Shown here: in pieces, positions 44,520 through 52,972 of the stretch
Numbering within the stretch: the stretch's first letter is position 1
Layout of the letters: each line of letters begins with the position of its first letter
Source: Streptomyces venezuelae
GTDB taxonomy: Bacteria > Actinomycetota > Actinomycetes > Streptomycetales > Streptomycetaceae
DNA: 64,000 nt
Direction of reading: 5' to 3'
Assembly: GCF_008642295.1 (NCBI RefSeq)
Contig: NZ_CP029190.1
Coordinates: 3,765,501 to 3,829,500, forward strand
Program-made: the position numbers and the translations under genes
Notes under the pieces: generated by a model
What the model saw: only the letters and a program-made list of their open reading frames with translations
Told to the model about the DNA's origin: nothing
Database searches by the model: none

Positions 44520-45215
44520 TCAGCGCTTCTCCGCCTGCAGGCGGGCCACGTACGCGGCGGCCTGCGAGCGGCGCTCCATGCCCAGCTTGGACAGCAGGCT
44601 GGAGACGTAGTTCTTGATGGTCTTCTCGGCCAGGTGCAGCCGCTCGCCGATCACCCGGTTCGTCAGGCCCTCGCCGATCAGGTCGAGGATCTTGCGCTCC
44701 TGCTCGGTGAGATTGGCCAGCCGGTCGTCCCCCTTGCCGCCCTTGCCGCCCTTGCCGCCCTTGCCGTCGCGCAGGCGCTCCAGCACCCGGGCCGTGGCGA
44801 CCGGGTCCAGCAGGGACTTCCCGGCGGCGACGTCGCGTACGGCGTTCAGCAGCTCATTGCCGCGGATCGCCTTGAGGACGTACCCGGAGGCACCCGCCAT
44901 GATCGCGTCGAACAGGGCCTCGTCGTCCGCGAACGAGGTCAGCATCAGGCATTTGATGTCCTCGTCCCGGGAGCGGACCTCACGGCAGACCTCGACACCG
45001 CTGCCGTCCGGCAGCCGCACGTCCAGCACCGCCACATCGGGCCGGGTCGCGGGGATCCGCACCAGCGCGTCGGCGGCCGTTCCGGCCTCGCCCACCACCT
45101 CGATGTCGGATTCGCTCGAGAGCAGCTCGTAGACACCTCGGCGTACCACTTCGTGGTCGTCCAGGAGGAATACCGTGATTTTTCCATCTTCGCGCACGGA
45201 GTCAGTTTCACACAC
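44520..45215 (-). CDS. Orphan LuxR-family response regulator
   Basis: 231 residues. The receiver domain has Asp19/Asp20, phospho-acceptor Asp65 (VLDVRLPDGSG), the Thr/Ser switch in LMLTSFADDE and Lys in GYVLKAIRGN. The linker contains a GKGGKGGKGGKGDD run encoded by a short CCCTTGCCG-type repeat, then a LuxR HTH (LTEQERKILDLIGEGLTNRV, EKTIKNYVSSLLSKL). The domain order resembles DevR/DosR-type regulators. No histidine kinase gene is adjacent. GTG start with AAGGGG just upstream. It lies divergent from the second oxoacid dehydrogenase operon. Confidence 0.93.
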   Translation of the reverse strand: MCETDSVREDGKITVFLLDDHEVVRRGVYELLSSESDIEVVGEAGTAADALVRIPATRPDVAVLDVRLPDGSGVEVCREVRSRDEDIKCLMLTSFADDEALFDAIMAGASGYVLKAIRGNELLNAVRDVAAGKSLLDPVATARVLERLRDGKGGKGGKGGKGDDRLANLTEQERKILDLIGEGLTNRVIGERLHLAEKTIKNYVSSLLSKLGMERRSQAAAYVARLQAEKR

Positions 45216-45520
45216 TCACCCCTTCCCTGCCGGAGTTACCCGGGATAACGTGCCGTTGTTCCGGCCCCCTGCAAGGCTGTGACCAGTGGTTGTTCCAGAT
45301 TCCCGGGATTTACTTGGAAATCCAAGCAAAATCCCAGGTCAAATGGGGTTTCGCGGTTACGCGGCGCACTGGGTAACGTGCATTGCGCAGGGCACTCGCC
45401 GGGACACCTGTCACGCCTGTTTCCCGGACGAGTCGCACCCACCCCGTGCGCGGGTACGGATACAGGCGGAGCCGCACTGGTCCCGGAGAACCCGGGTGCC
45501 GGACCGACGGAGGAGCACAC
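45216..45520. other. Divergent intergenic region with nested palindromes
   Basis: 305 bp between the orphan regulator and the second dehydrogenase operon, less GC-rich than the genes. It contains GTTACCCGGGATAAC (15-bp near-palindrome), the nested repeat at 45305-45335, and GGTTAC / GTAAC arms further right. No protein-coding gene is convincing. It should hold both promoters. Confidence 0.6.
45305..45335. promoter_or_regulatory. Nested inverted repeat upstream of E1 alpha
   Basis: Outer arms GGGATTT / AAATCCC enclose the perfect inner palindrome-like CTTGGAAATCCAAG (5-bp arms, 4-bp centre). This is an unusually AT-rich island about 185 bp upstream of the dehydrogenase start and 90 bp from the regulator start; a candidate operator. 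Confidence 0.5.
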
Positions 45521-46723
45521 GTGACCGTGGAGAGCACTGCCGCGCGCAAGCCGCGACGCAGCAGCGGCACCAAGCGAGCGGCGGCCGGGGCAAGCACCCG
45601 CAAGTCCGCCGACAGCGCCGCCGCAGCCGCTCAGAGTGCCGAGCCCCAGCTCGTACAGCTGCTGACACCCGAAGGGGAACGGGTCGAGAACGCGCAGAAC
45701 GCGGAGTTCCTCCCCTACGTTTCCGACATCACCGCCGAGGACCTGCGCGGGCTCTACCGCGACATGGTCCTGACCCGCCGCTTCGACGGGGAGGCGACCG
45801 CCCTCCAGCGCCAGGGCGAGCTGGGCCTGTGGGCCTCGCTGCTCGGCCAGGAGGCCGCCCAGATCGGCTCCGGCCGGGCGCTGCGGGAGGACGACTACGT
45901 GTTCCCGACGTACCGCGAACACGGTGTGGCCTGGTGCCGCGATGTCGACCCGACCAACCTGCTGGGCATGTTCCGCGGTGTGAACCACGGCGGCTGGGAC
46001 CCCACCGTCAACAACTTCCACCTGTACACGATCGTCATCGGCTCGCAGACCCTGCACGCCACCGGTTACGCGATGGGCGTGGCCAAGGACGGCGCGGATT
46101 CCGCGGTGATCGCGTACTTCGGCGACGGCGCGTCCAGCCAGGGCGACGTCAACGAGGCCTTCACCTTCTCGGCGGTCTACAACGCCCCCGTGGTGTTCTT
46201 CTGCCAGAACAACCAGTGGGCGATCTCCGAGCCCACCGAGCGCCAGATGCGCGTCCCGCTCTACCAGCGGGCCGCCGGCTTCGGCTTCCCGGGCGTCCGG
46301 GTGGACGGCAACGACGTCCTGGCCTGCCTGGCCGTGACCCGCTGGGCCCTGGAGCGGGCCCGCCGCGGCGACGGTCCGACCCTGGTCGAGGCCTTCACCT
46401 ACCGGATGGGTGCCCACACCACCTCCGACGACCCGACCCGCTACCGGCGGGACGAGGAGCGCGCGGCCTGGGAGGCGAAGGACCCGATCGAGCGCCTGAA
46501 GGCGCACCTGCTGGCCAGCGGTGACGCCGACGAGGAGTTCTTCGCCGCGCTGGAGGCGGAGAGCGAGCAGCTGGGCAAGCGGGTGCGTGAGGTCGTGCGC
46601 GCGATGCCCGACCCGGACACGATGGCGATCTTCGAGAACGTCTACGCGGACGGGCATGCGCTGGTGGACGAGGAGCGCGCCCAGTTCGCGGCCTACCTCG
46701 CGTCGTTCGAGGAAGGGCACTGA
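45521..46723 (+). CDS. 2-oxoacid dehydrogenase E1 alpha subunit, second cluster
   Basis: 400 residues. A basic Ala/Lys/Arg-rich N-terminal extension of about 45 residues precedes the E1 alpha fold. The thiamine diphosphate motif runs from GDGASSQGDVNEAFTFSAVY to CQNNQW; LGLWASLLGQEAAQIGSGRA and FRGVNHGGWDP are also typical. It is probably the E1 alpha of a branched-chain or pyruvate-type complex; the second bkd cluster of streptomycetes (bkdABC/bkdFGH) is the likely match. GTG start with GGAGG 8 nt upstream. Confidence 0.88.
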   Translation: MTVESTAARKPRRSSGTKRAAAGASTRKSADSAAAAAQSAEPQLVQLLTPEGERVENAQNAEFLPYVSDITAEDLRGLYRDMVLTRRFDGEATALQRQGELGLWASLLGQEAAQIGSGRALREDDYVFPTYREHGVAWCRDVDPTNLLGMFRGVNHGGWDPTVNNFHLYTIVIGSQTLHATGYAMGVAKDGADSAVIAYFGDGASSQGDVNEAFTFSAVYNAPVVFFCQNNQWAISEPTERQMRVPLYQRAAGFGFPGVRVDGNDVLACLAVTRWALERARRGDGPTLVEAFTYRMGAHTTSDDPTRYRRDEERAAWEAKDPIERLKAHLLASGDADEEFFAALEAESEQLGKRVREVVRAMPDPDTMAIFENVYADGHALVDEERAQFAAYLASFEEGH

Positions 46724-46725
46724 TC

Positions 46726-47706
46726 ATGACTGTCGAGAAGATGTCGATCGCGAAGGCGCTCAACGAGTCGCTGCGCAAGGCCCTGGAGACGGACCCCAAG
46801 GTCCTGATCATGGGTGAGGACGTCGGCAAGCTGGGCGGTGTCTTCCGGATCACCGACGGCCTGCAGAAGGACTTCGGCGAGGAGCGGGTCATCGACACCC
46901 CGCTCGCCGAGTCGGGCATCGTCGGCACCGCCATCGGTCTGGCCCTGCGCGGGTACCGGCCGGTCGTGGAGATCCAGTTCGACGGGTTCGTCTTCCCGGC
47001 GTACGACCAGATCGTCACGCAGCTGGCGAAGATGCACGCGCGGGCGCTGGGCAAGGTCAAGATGCCGGTCGTCATCCGCATCCCGTACGCGGGCGGCATC
47101 GGCGCGGTGGAGCACCACAGCGAGTCGCCCGAGGCGCTGTTCGCGCATGTGCCGGGCCTGAAGGTGGTCTCGCCGAGCACGCCGAGCGATGCGTACTGGA
47201 TGCTCCAGCAGGCGATCCAGAGCGATGACCCGGTGATCTTCTTCGAGCCGAAGCGGCGCTACTGGGACAAGGGCGAGGTCGACGTCGAGGCGATTCCCGG
47301 CGCCCTGCACGAGGCCCGGGTGGCCCTGGCGGGTACGGACATCACCCTGGCCGCGTACGGTCCGATGGTGAAGGTCTGCCTGGAGGCGGCTGCCGCGGCG
47401 GCCGAGGAGGGCAAGTCGGTCGAGGTCGTGGACCTGCGCTCGATGTCCCCGATCGACTTCGACGGGCTCCAGCGGTCGGTGGAGAAGACCCGGCGGCTGG
47501 TCGTGGTCCACGAGGCCCCGGTCTTCCTGGGTGTGGGTTCGGAGATCGCTGCTCGCATCACGGAGCGGTGCTTCTACCACCTGGAGGCACCGGTGCTGCG
47601 GGTCGGCGGCTTCCACGCCCCCTATCCGCCGGCCCGCCTGGAGGACGAGTACCTGCCGGGCCTGGACCGCGTGCTCGACGCCGTCGACCGCTCGCTGGCG
47701 TTCTGA
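46726..47706 (+). CDS. 2-oxoacid dehydrogenase E1 beta subunit, second cluster
   Basis: 326 residues with VLIMGEDVGKLGGVFRITDG, DTPLAESGIVGTAIGLALRG, GGIGAVEHHSESPEALFAH and VVVHEAPVFLGVGSEIAARI. It is clearly paralogous to the E1 beta at 26402-27406, which shares several long blocks. GGAAGG precedes the ATG, which lies 2 bp after the E1 alpha stop. Confidence 0.93.
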   Translation: MTVEKMSIAKALNESLRKALETDPKVLIMGEDVGKLGGVFRITDGLQKDFGEERVIDTPLAESGIVGTAIGLALRGYRPVVEIQFDGFVFPAYDQIVTQLAKMHARALGKVKMPVVIRIPYAGGIGAVEHHSESPEALFAHVPGLKVVSPSTPSDAYWMLQQAIQSDDPVIFFEPKRRYWDKGEVDVEAIPGALHEARVALAGTDITLAAYGPMVKVCLEAAAAAAEEGKSVEVVDLRSMSPIDFDGLQRSVEKTRRLVVVHEAPVFLGVGSEIAARITERCFYHLEAPVLRVGGFHAPYPPARLEDEYLPGLDRVLDAVDRSLAF

Positions 47707-47717
47707 GGAGATCCGCT

Positions 47718-49262
47718 GTGACGATCCGCGAATTCAAGATGCCCGATGTGGGCGAGGGCCTCACCGAGGCCGAAATCCTCAAGTGGTACGTCCAGCCGGG
47801 CGACACGGTCACCGACGGCCAGGTCGTCTGTGAGGTCGAGACGGCGAAGGCGGCGGTGGAGCTGCCCATTCCGTTCGACGGAGTGGTCCACGAGCTCCGG
47901 TTCGCCGAGGGCACCACGGTCGACGTCGGCCAGGTGATCATCTCGGTGGCGGTGGGCGGCGACGGCGCCGGCGCCGCCGAGGCGGCGGCTCCGGTTGCCG
48001 AGCCCGTGGCTGCGGCTGTGGCTGCGGCTCCGGCCGAGGCTCCGGCCGAGGAGGCCGCCCCGGCCCGCCAGCCCGTGCTGGTCGGCTACGGCGTCTCGCA
48101 GGGCTCGACCAAGCGGCGCCCGCGCAAGGCGGGCTCGCCCGCGGCCGTCGCGGGCCAGGCCGCCCAGGCCGGCTTCGCCGCCGCCGCGCCCGCAGCCACC
48201 CCGGCCCCGGCCGGAGCGGCGCTGGCGCCGGCCCCCGCCGCGGTGCTGAACGGCACCGGCACCGGCAATGGCAACGGGGACGGCTTCGCCACCGCGACCA
48301 CGACCGGTGAGCGCCCGCTCGCCAAGCCGCCGGTGCGCAAGCTCGCCAAGGACCTCGGGATCGACCTGGCGCTGGTGGTCCCCACCGGCGAGGGCGGCAT
48401 CGTGACCCGCGAGGACGTGCACGCGGCGGCGGCAGCCGCAGCCGCCCCGGCCGCCCCCGCGAGCCGGAACGGTACGGCAGCCGCGGCTCAGGCCGCCACC
48501 ACGGCCCAGGCCGCGCCCGCCCAGGCTCCGGCCGAGGCTCCGGCTCCGGTTGCGGCCGGCGCCCGCGAGACCCGTATCCCGGTCAAGGGCGTCCGCAAGG
48601 TCACCGCCCAGGCGATGGTCGGCTCCGCCTTCACCGCCCCGCACGTCACCGAGTTCATCACCTTCGACGTGACCCGGACGATGAAGCTCGTACAGGAGCT
48701 CAAGCAGGACCCGGACATGGCCGGGCTGCGGATCAACCCGCTCCTGCTCATCGCCAAGGCCGTCCTGGTCGCGATCCGCCGCAACCCGGACGTCAACGCG
48801 TCCTGGGACGAGGCCGCCCAGGAGATCGTCCTCAAGCACTACGTCAACCTCGGGATCGCCGCGGCGACCCCGCGCGGGCTGATCGTCCCCAACATCAAGG
48901 ACGCACACGCCAAGACGCTGCCGGAGCTCTCCCAGGCCCTGTCCGAGCTGGTCGCGACGGCCCGGGAGGGCAAGACCTCCCCGGCGGACATGCAGGGCGG
49001 CACCCTCACCATCACCAACGTCGGCGTCTTCGGCGTCGACACCGGTACGCCCATCCTGAACCCCGGCGAGTCCGCGATCCTCGCGGTCGGCGCGATCAAG
49101 CTCCAGCCGTGGGTCCACAAGGGCAAGGTGAAGCCCCGTCAGGTGACCACCCTGGCCCTGTCCTTCGACCACCGCCTGATCGACGGCGAACTCGGCTCCA
49201 GGTTCCTCGCGGACATCGCGGCGGTCCTGGAAAACCCGAAGCGCCTGATCACCTGGTCCTGA
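47718..49262 (+). CDS. 2-oxoacid dehydrogenase E2, second cluster
   Basis: 514 residues. The lipoyl domain carries the modified lysine in CEVETAKAAVEL, a very long Ala/Pro-rich linker follows, then a subunit-binding domain near 205-240 (KPPVRKLAKDLGIDL) and the catalytic acyltransferase domain ending with SFDHRLIDGELGSRF (HRLIDG motif). A second Ala/Pro linker separates the last two. GTG start with GAGGAG 8 nt upstream. No E3 gene follows; a strong terminator closes the operon. Confidence 0.92.
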   Translation: MTIREFKMPDVGEGLTEAEILKWYVQPGDTVTDGQVVCEVETAKAAVELPIPFDGVVHELRFAEGTTVDVGQVIISVAVGGDGAGAAEAAAPVAEPVAAAVAAAPAEAPAEEAAPARQPVLVGYGVSQGSTKRRPRKAGSPAAVAGQAAQAGFAAAAPAATPAPAGAALAPAPAAVLNGTGTGNGNGDGFATATTTGERPLAKPPVRKLAKDLGIDLALVVPTGEGGIVTREDVHAAAAAAAAPAAPASRNGTAAAAQAATTAQAAPAQAPAEAPAPVAAGARETRIPVKGVRKVTAQAMVGSAFTAPHVTEFITFDVTRTMKLVQELKQDPDMAGLRINPLLLIAKAVLVAIRRNPDVNASWDEAAQEIVLKHYVNLGIAAATPRGLIVPNIKDAHAKTLPELSQALSELVATAREGKTSPADMQGGTLTITNVGVFGVDTGTPILNPGESAILAVGAIKLQPWVHKGKVKPRQVTTLALSFDHRLIDGELGSRFLADIAAVLENPKRLITWS

Positions 49263-49299
49263 TGTCGTGACGCCCTGACGTCCTGACGGACTGCCAACA

Positions 49300-49336
49300 C
49301 GCCTTCGCCCCCGGCTTCCGGCCGGGGGCGAAGGCG
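49300..49336 (+). terminator. Terminator of second dehydrogenase operon
   Basis: CGCCTTCGCCCCCGG pairs perfectly with CCGGGGGCGAAGGCG (15 bp) around a short CTTCCGG loop and is followed by TTTGCTTG. It lies 37 bp after the E2 stop. Confidence 0.93.
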
Positions 49337-49588
49337 TTTGCTTGCGCGTGACACCCACCCCCGGCCGGTCGCCGGGAGGCCGCCGCGGACCTGTTGGCCC
49401 GGTTGCGCCGCGCCGACCACCGGCTGCTGCTCGGTGCCCGGGACGTGACCGCTGCGACCGGGCCTTCCGTGGGCCGGCCCCGGGCCGCTGCCGCGACTGC
49501 GGAACAGCGGAGCATCCCCCCGCCGCGGCGTAATACCGCTCCGGTGGCGGCCGGTGCGGTCTAGGCTCGCGGCCGGGAAGGGGGCGGG
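49337..49588. other. Non-coding or relict stretch after terminator
   Basis: No complete gene is supported. One plus frame, open from a TGA at 49339, reads protein-like (EAAADLLARLRRADHRLLLG) and stops at 49564, but has only a TTG as possible start and no ribosome site. It may be a decayed gene end. A TAGGCT hexamer near the right end is a likely promoter of the next gene. Confidence 0.4.
49562..49567 (+). promoter_or_regulatory. -10 hexamer before hypothetical gene
   Basis: TAGGCT lies 21 nt before the ATG at 49589, leaving a short leader that contains the GGAAGGGGG ribosome site. Confidence 0.45.
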
Positions 49589-50362
49589 ATGGGTATCGCC
49601 GAGTTGCAGGTGTCCTCCGTCGAGGAAGCCGATGGGGCCGGTGGGGTGTGCATCGTGCGCTGTATCGGGGGAATCGCGCGGACCGGGCAGCTGTATGCCG
49701 CCGCCGGGTCCAGACTCGTACTGCGGCGGATCGAGTGGTACGGGCGGGAATCCGCCTTCCTCGACGCCGCTCATTCGGCCAAGGTGCACCTGAGTGGTGC
49801 GATCGTGCCGCTGCTCGGACAGTTCCAGGTGATCAGTTCCATCCCCGTGGCCGCGCTGAGCCTGACGGACGCCGAGTTCTGGCTGGCGGACGGCACCCCG
49901 CCGGCCAAGGCGCAGGATCTGCACACCCTCCGCGCCCTGGGCAACACACGCATGCAGGACGACCGGCTGCCGCAGGGCGAACGGATCCGCTGGGCCCGGG
50001 TCCAGCTCGCCGCCATCGAGCGGATGGGCCTGGCGCCCCTGGTGGCGGCGATCGACGCGGCGCAGGTACGGGCCTGCCTGATCCGGTACCTCGGCCCCGA
50101 GCCGGACCGCGGCGGCGGCGACGGGCTGCGGGATCCGGCCGGGCTGTGCTGCTTCGTGCTGGACCGGACCGGCATCGGCCCGGACCGGGCGCTCAGGGAC
50201 GGACGGGTCTGGCGGGACCTGGAGCCGGAGCGGATCCTGCACCTGCGGCGCCTGAAGCTCCTGACGGCCTCGCTGGAGGCGGCCCGTCCGCACCTCGCGG
50301 ACGACCATCCGCTGGCCGCCACCGTTGACGCCTGGCGCCGGGTCCGTCGCCAACTTCCCTAG
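49589..50362 (+). CDS. Conserved-looking hypothetical protein
   Basis: 257 residues, no family recognised. The first 95 residues look like a small beta-rich domain (VCIVRCIGGIARTGQLYAAA, RLVLRRIEWYG, VHLSGAIVPLL), reminiscent of the barrel of translation-factor domain 2, but this is only an impression. The C-terminal 130 residues are helical with many Arg/Leu. GGAAGGGGG precedes the ATG. No signal peptide or membrane helix. Its stop codon overlaps that of the convergent FDOR gene within CTAG. Confidence 0.7.
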   Translation: MGIAELQVSSVEEADGAGGVCIVRCIGGIARTGQLYAAAGSRLVLRRIEWYGRESAFLDAAHSAKVHLSGAIVPLLGQFQVISSIPVAALSLTDAEFWLADGTPPAKAQDLHTLRALGNTRMQDDRLPQGERIRWARVQLAAIERMGLAPLVAAIDAAQVRACLIRYLGPEPDRGGGDGLRDPAGLCCFVLDRTGIGPDRALRDGRVWRDLEPERILHLRRLKLLTASLEAARPHLADDHPLAATVDAWRRVRRQLP

Positions 50363-50772
50363 GCGGACGCGGCGTTGTCGAGGACTCGGCGCGGGGTGAT
50401 CCTCACGACCACCCGCGGCTCCGCCGGCAGCGAAGCCACGAAGCCCTTGCCGCCGTCCGGTCCGAGGTACTCGGCGGCGATGCGGTGGACCACCGTGCGG
50501 TCGGTGTCCTCCGTGACGGTCGCCTCGCCGCGCAACTCGGCGTAGAGGAAGGGGTTGGACAGGTCGAAGACGGTCACGCTGACCCGGGGGTCGCGGGCGA
50601 TGTTCTGCGCCTTGCGGCGCCCCTGCTCGGTCGAGACGAGCACGTCCTCACCGTCCCGGCTCACCCAGACCACCGAAGTCTGCGGGCTGCCATCGGGGTT
50701 GAGGGTGGACAGGACGGCCGGGTGCGGGGCGTCCAGCAGCTTCCTTACGGCATCGTTCAGGGCAACGGTCAT
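50359..50772 (-). CDS. PPOX-class F420- or flavin-dependent oxidoreductase (FDOR-B like)
   Basis: 137 residues of the split-barrel fold. Characteristic stretches are PAVLSTLNPDGSPQTSVVWV, VLVSTEQGRRKAQNIARDPR and FLYAELRGEATVTEDTDR, close to F420H2-dependent reductases of actinobacteria. The substrate is unknown. No ribosome site; TAGGGT ends 7 nt before the ATG, so the mRNA is probably leaderless. It is divergent from the C1-like gene. Confidence 0.88.
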   Translation of the reverse strand: MTVALNDAVRKLLDAPHPAVLSTLNPDGSPQTSVVWVSRDGEDVLVSTEQGRRKAQNIARDPRVSVTVFDLSNPFLYAELRGEATVTEDTDRTVVHRIAAEYLGPDGGKGFVASLPAEPRVVVRITPRRVLDNAASA

Positions 50773-50779
50773 GCCGGCG

Positions 50780-50785
50780 ACCCTA
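50780..50785 (-). promoter_or_regulatory. -10 element of leaderless FDOR gene
   Basis: TAGGGT on the minus strand, 7 nt before the ATG at 50772. Confidence 0.5.
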
Positions 50786-50939
50786 GGTGGCCGCCCCGGG
50801 CGGCGTCGACCGACTCGATCCGGCCGCGCCCGACTACCCGAAGTCGACCGCCGCGCGGCCGGATGGCCCCCTTGACGGGTGGTCCGGGCGGATGGACGCT
50901 CACGGCTCCGCATCCGTACGGTTCAAGGGGGGAGCCGGT

Positions 50940-52850
50940 ATGCCGGAGGAGTACGGGACGTACGACGACCGGCCGGTGCAGCTCGCGGGGGAGCTGCGGG
51001 CCCAGGTGGTGGACCACGGGGCCCCGTGGTCCGTCAGCGAGCGGCTGGCCGATGAGGACCCGGTGCCCCGCGCACCGCTCGGGCTGGACCCGGAGGCCCT
51101 GCTGACCACCGCCGCCGAGGCCGGCACCGTCGATCTGCGCGGCCTGGTCGGACGGGAGAGCGGCAACCCGCACCTCACCCGGCGGCGGGCCGCCCACGGG
51201 CTGCTCGCCGACCGCAAGGCGCAGGCCGCCTCGCCCCGCCCGGCCGCCGTCGACTGGCGGAGCCGCTGGGGATGGCCGTGGATCACCCGGGTGAAGGACC
51301 AGGGGCCGTGCAGTTCCGGCTGGGCCTTCGCCGCGGCCGGGCTGGTCGAGTCGATGGCCCGGATCGAGCACCATGTGTGGGCCGAGCGCGCCGAGGGCGA
51401 TCTGCACGACGGCATGCGGGCCGCCTGCGGTCGGCTGGGCAGCCCGGAGGAGGCCCTCGACTGGATCCGGGACAACGGCGGCATCGCGGACCCGGACTGC
51501 CATCCGCCCGTGGAGCCCCCGGCCGGGCTGCCCCCCGAACGGCTCGACGCCTGGCGGGCCGCCTACCCGCCCAGCTGGGACCGCTCCGGCCGGACCGTCC
51601 GGATCACCGACTACGTCCGGCTCGGCGATGTGGAGCAGCAGAAGGTCTGGCTGGACACGGTCGGCCCGCTCACCGCCTGCCTCGACGTGTACGAGGACTT
51701 CTTCGGGCTCGGCTCCGGGGTGTACCGGCGGACCACCGACCGCCGGGCCGGCGGCCACTGCGTCCTGATCGTCGGCTACGACGACGCTGCCGGCTGCTGG
51801 ATCTTCCGGAACTCCTGGGGCCCCGGCCACCACGTCGGGGGCTTCGGCCGGATCGGCTACGGCGAGGCCCGGATCGACCACTGGGCCAAGTGCGGGCTGC
51901 GCCACACCAACGTCGACCCGTGGAGCAAACGGCGGCTGCACAGCGGCAACGTCTACGAGAGCGGGAACGGCCGCGCACACCGCAACTTCGAGCTGCTGCT
52001 GACCACCGGCGACGGCCGCCTCCGGCACTGGTGGCGCAACGGGGACCCGCCCCACCGGTGGTCGCCGGACGCGGAGTTCGGCAGCGATGCAGCCGGTATG
52101 CCCGCCTTCACCGGGACCACCTACAACCGCAATATGGAATCCCTGCACATCACTCCCGGCGGGCGGCTGCGGCACTGGTACTACGAGCAGTCCGCCCGCA
52201 CCTGGCGCGACGGCGGGCTCTTCGGGGCCGACGGGGACGCGGCCGTCGGCTCGACCCCCGGCTTCATCCAGAGCGACTACGGCAAGCCGGGCAACTTCGA
52301 GGTGGTGGTGCGGACCGCCGACGGCCGGCTGCGCCACTGGTGGCGGATCAACGGCTCACCGTGGTCGTGGAACGACGGCGGCTGCTTCGCCTCCCGGATC
52401 GCGCACTACGGGCCCGCCCTGGTGCAGACCCGCGACCGCAGGCTCGACCTGGTGGCTGCCCGTACGGACGGCCGGATGCAGCGGTGGTGGCGGGACGACG
52501 CGGCGGGCTTCGTCTGGCGGCCGGGGGAGATCTTCGGCAGCGGGATCGGTTCCGCGCCCTGCCTGATCGAGGCCCAGTACGACGCCCGGGACGAGGCCAC
52601 CGCCGGGAACTACGAGCTGTGCGCGGTGACGGAGGACGGGCGGATCGAGCACTGGTGGCGGGGGAACGCGAGCGGGTCCGGCTGGACCCGGAGCACGGTC
52701 TTCGGCCGGGACGCGCTGGCCGTGACCGGGATGCTGCAGGGCAGCTTCGGCTTCCACCTGGAGGTGTTCGTGCTGCGGGCCGACCGGCAGGTGCAGCACT
52801 GGTGGCGGGACGGGAACGGCGGCTGGCACGAGGGCGCGGTCATCGGCTGA
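50940..52850 (+). CDS. C1-peptidase-like protein lacking catalytic Cys, fused to six HWWR repeats
   Basis: 636 residues without signal peptide or membrane helix. After a 105-residue leader a papain-like (C1A) domain runs from AAVDWRSRWGW to about 310. Papain's QGSCGSCW appears here as QGPCSSGW: Cys124 matches papain Cys22, but the nucleophile position (papain Cys25) is Gly127. His273 (GGHCVLIVGYDD) and Asn291 (FRNSWGPG) of the triad region are kept. The C-terminal half has six repeats of about 50 residues, each centred on a DGRLRHWWR-like motif, suggesting a six-bladed propeller of lectin type. AAGGGGGGAG precedes the ATG. It is probably an inactive, binding protein. Confidence 0.82.
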   Translation: MPEEYGTYDDRPVQLAGELRAQVVDHGAPWSVSERLADEDPVPRAPLGLDPEALLTTAAEAGTVDLRGLVGRESGNPHLTRRRAAHGLLADRKAQAASPRPAAVDWRSRWGWPWITRVKDQGPCSSGWAFAAAGLVESMARIEHHVWAERAEGDLHDGMRAACGRLGSPEEALDWIRDNGGIADPDCHPPVEPPAGLPPERLDAWRAAYPPSWDRSGRTVRITDYVRLGDVEQQKVWLDTVGPLTACLDVYEDFFGLGSGVYRRTTDRRAGGHCVLIVGYDDAAGCWIFRNSWGPGHHVGGFGRIGYGEARIDHWAKCGLRHTNVDPWSKRRLHSGNVYESGNGRAHRNFELLLTTGDGRLRHWWRNGDPPHRWSPDAEFGSDAAGMPAFTGTTYNRNMESLHITPGGRLRHWYYEQSARTWRDGGLFGADGDAAVGSTPGFIQSDYGKPGNFEVVVRTADGRLRHWWRINGSPWSWNDGGCFASRIAHYGPALVQTRDRRLDLVAARTDGRMQRWWRDDAAGFVWRPGEIFGSGIGSAPCLIEAQYDARDEATAGNYELCAVTEDGRIEHWWRGNASGSGWTRSTVFGRDALAVTGMLQGSFGFHLEVFVLRADRQVQHWWRDGNGGWHEGAVIG

Positions 52851-52884
52851 GGCGCGCCACGCGCGGCCGACGGGGGCGTGCCCC

Positions 52885-52932
52885 GGGCCGTGTCCCGGGC
52901 TGTGTCCCGGGCCGTGTCCCGGGCTGTGTCCC
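52885..52932. repeat. Four 12-bp tandem repeats downstream of C1-like gene
   Basis: Units GGGCCGTGTCCC and GGGCTGTGTCCC alternate: 52885-52896, 52897-52908, 52909-52920, 52921-52932. The alternate C/T base gives a 24-bp higher-order period. The last unit forms one arm of a terminator-like hairpin. Confidence 0.92.
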
Positions 52933-52955
52933 GGGCCGGGGGCCCGGGACACGGC
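52923..52955. terminator. Bidirectional terminator hairpin
   Basis: GCTGTGTCCCGGGCC pairs with GGCCCGGGACACGGC around GGG; 15 bp with one G-T wobble. It lies between the convergent C1-like and D,D-carboxypeptidase genes. Confidence 0.8.
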
Positions 52956-52972
52956 TTCCGTGCGCGGTGCGA

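Noticed and set aside
49342..49533. 63-codon plus frame after the E2 terminator
   Set aside because: Pro/Arg/Gly-rich, no ribosome site, no family; more likely chance in GC-rich DNA.
52885..52932. Possible CRISPR or iteron array
   Set aside because: The units are only 12 bp, contiguous, without spacers, and next to a terminator hairpin.
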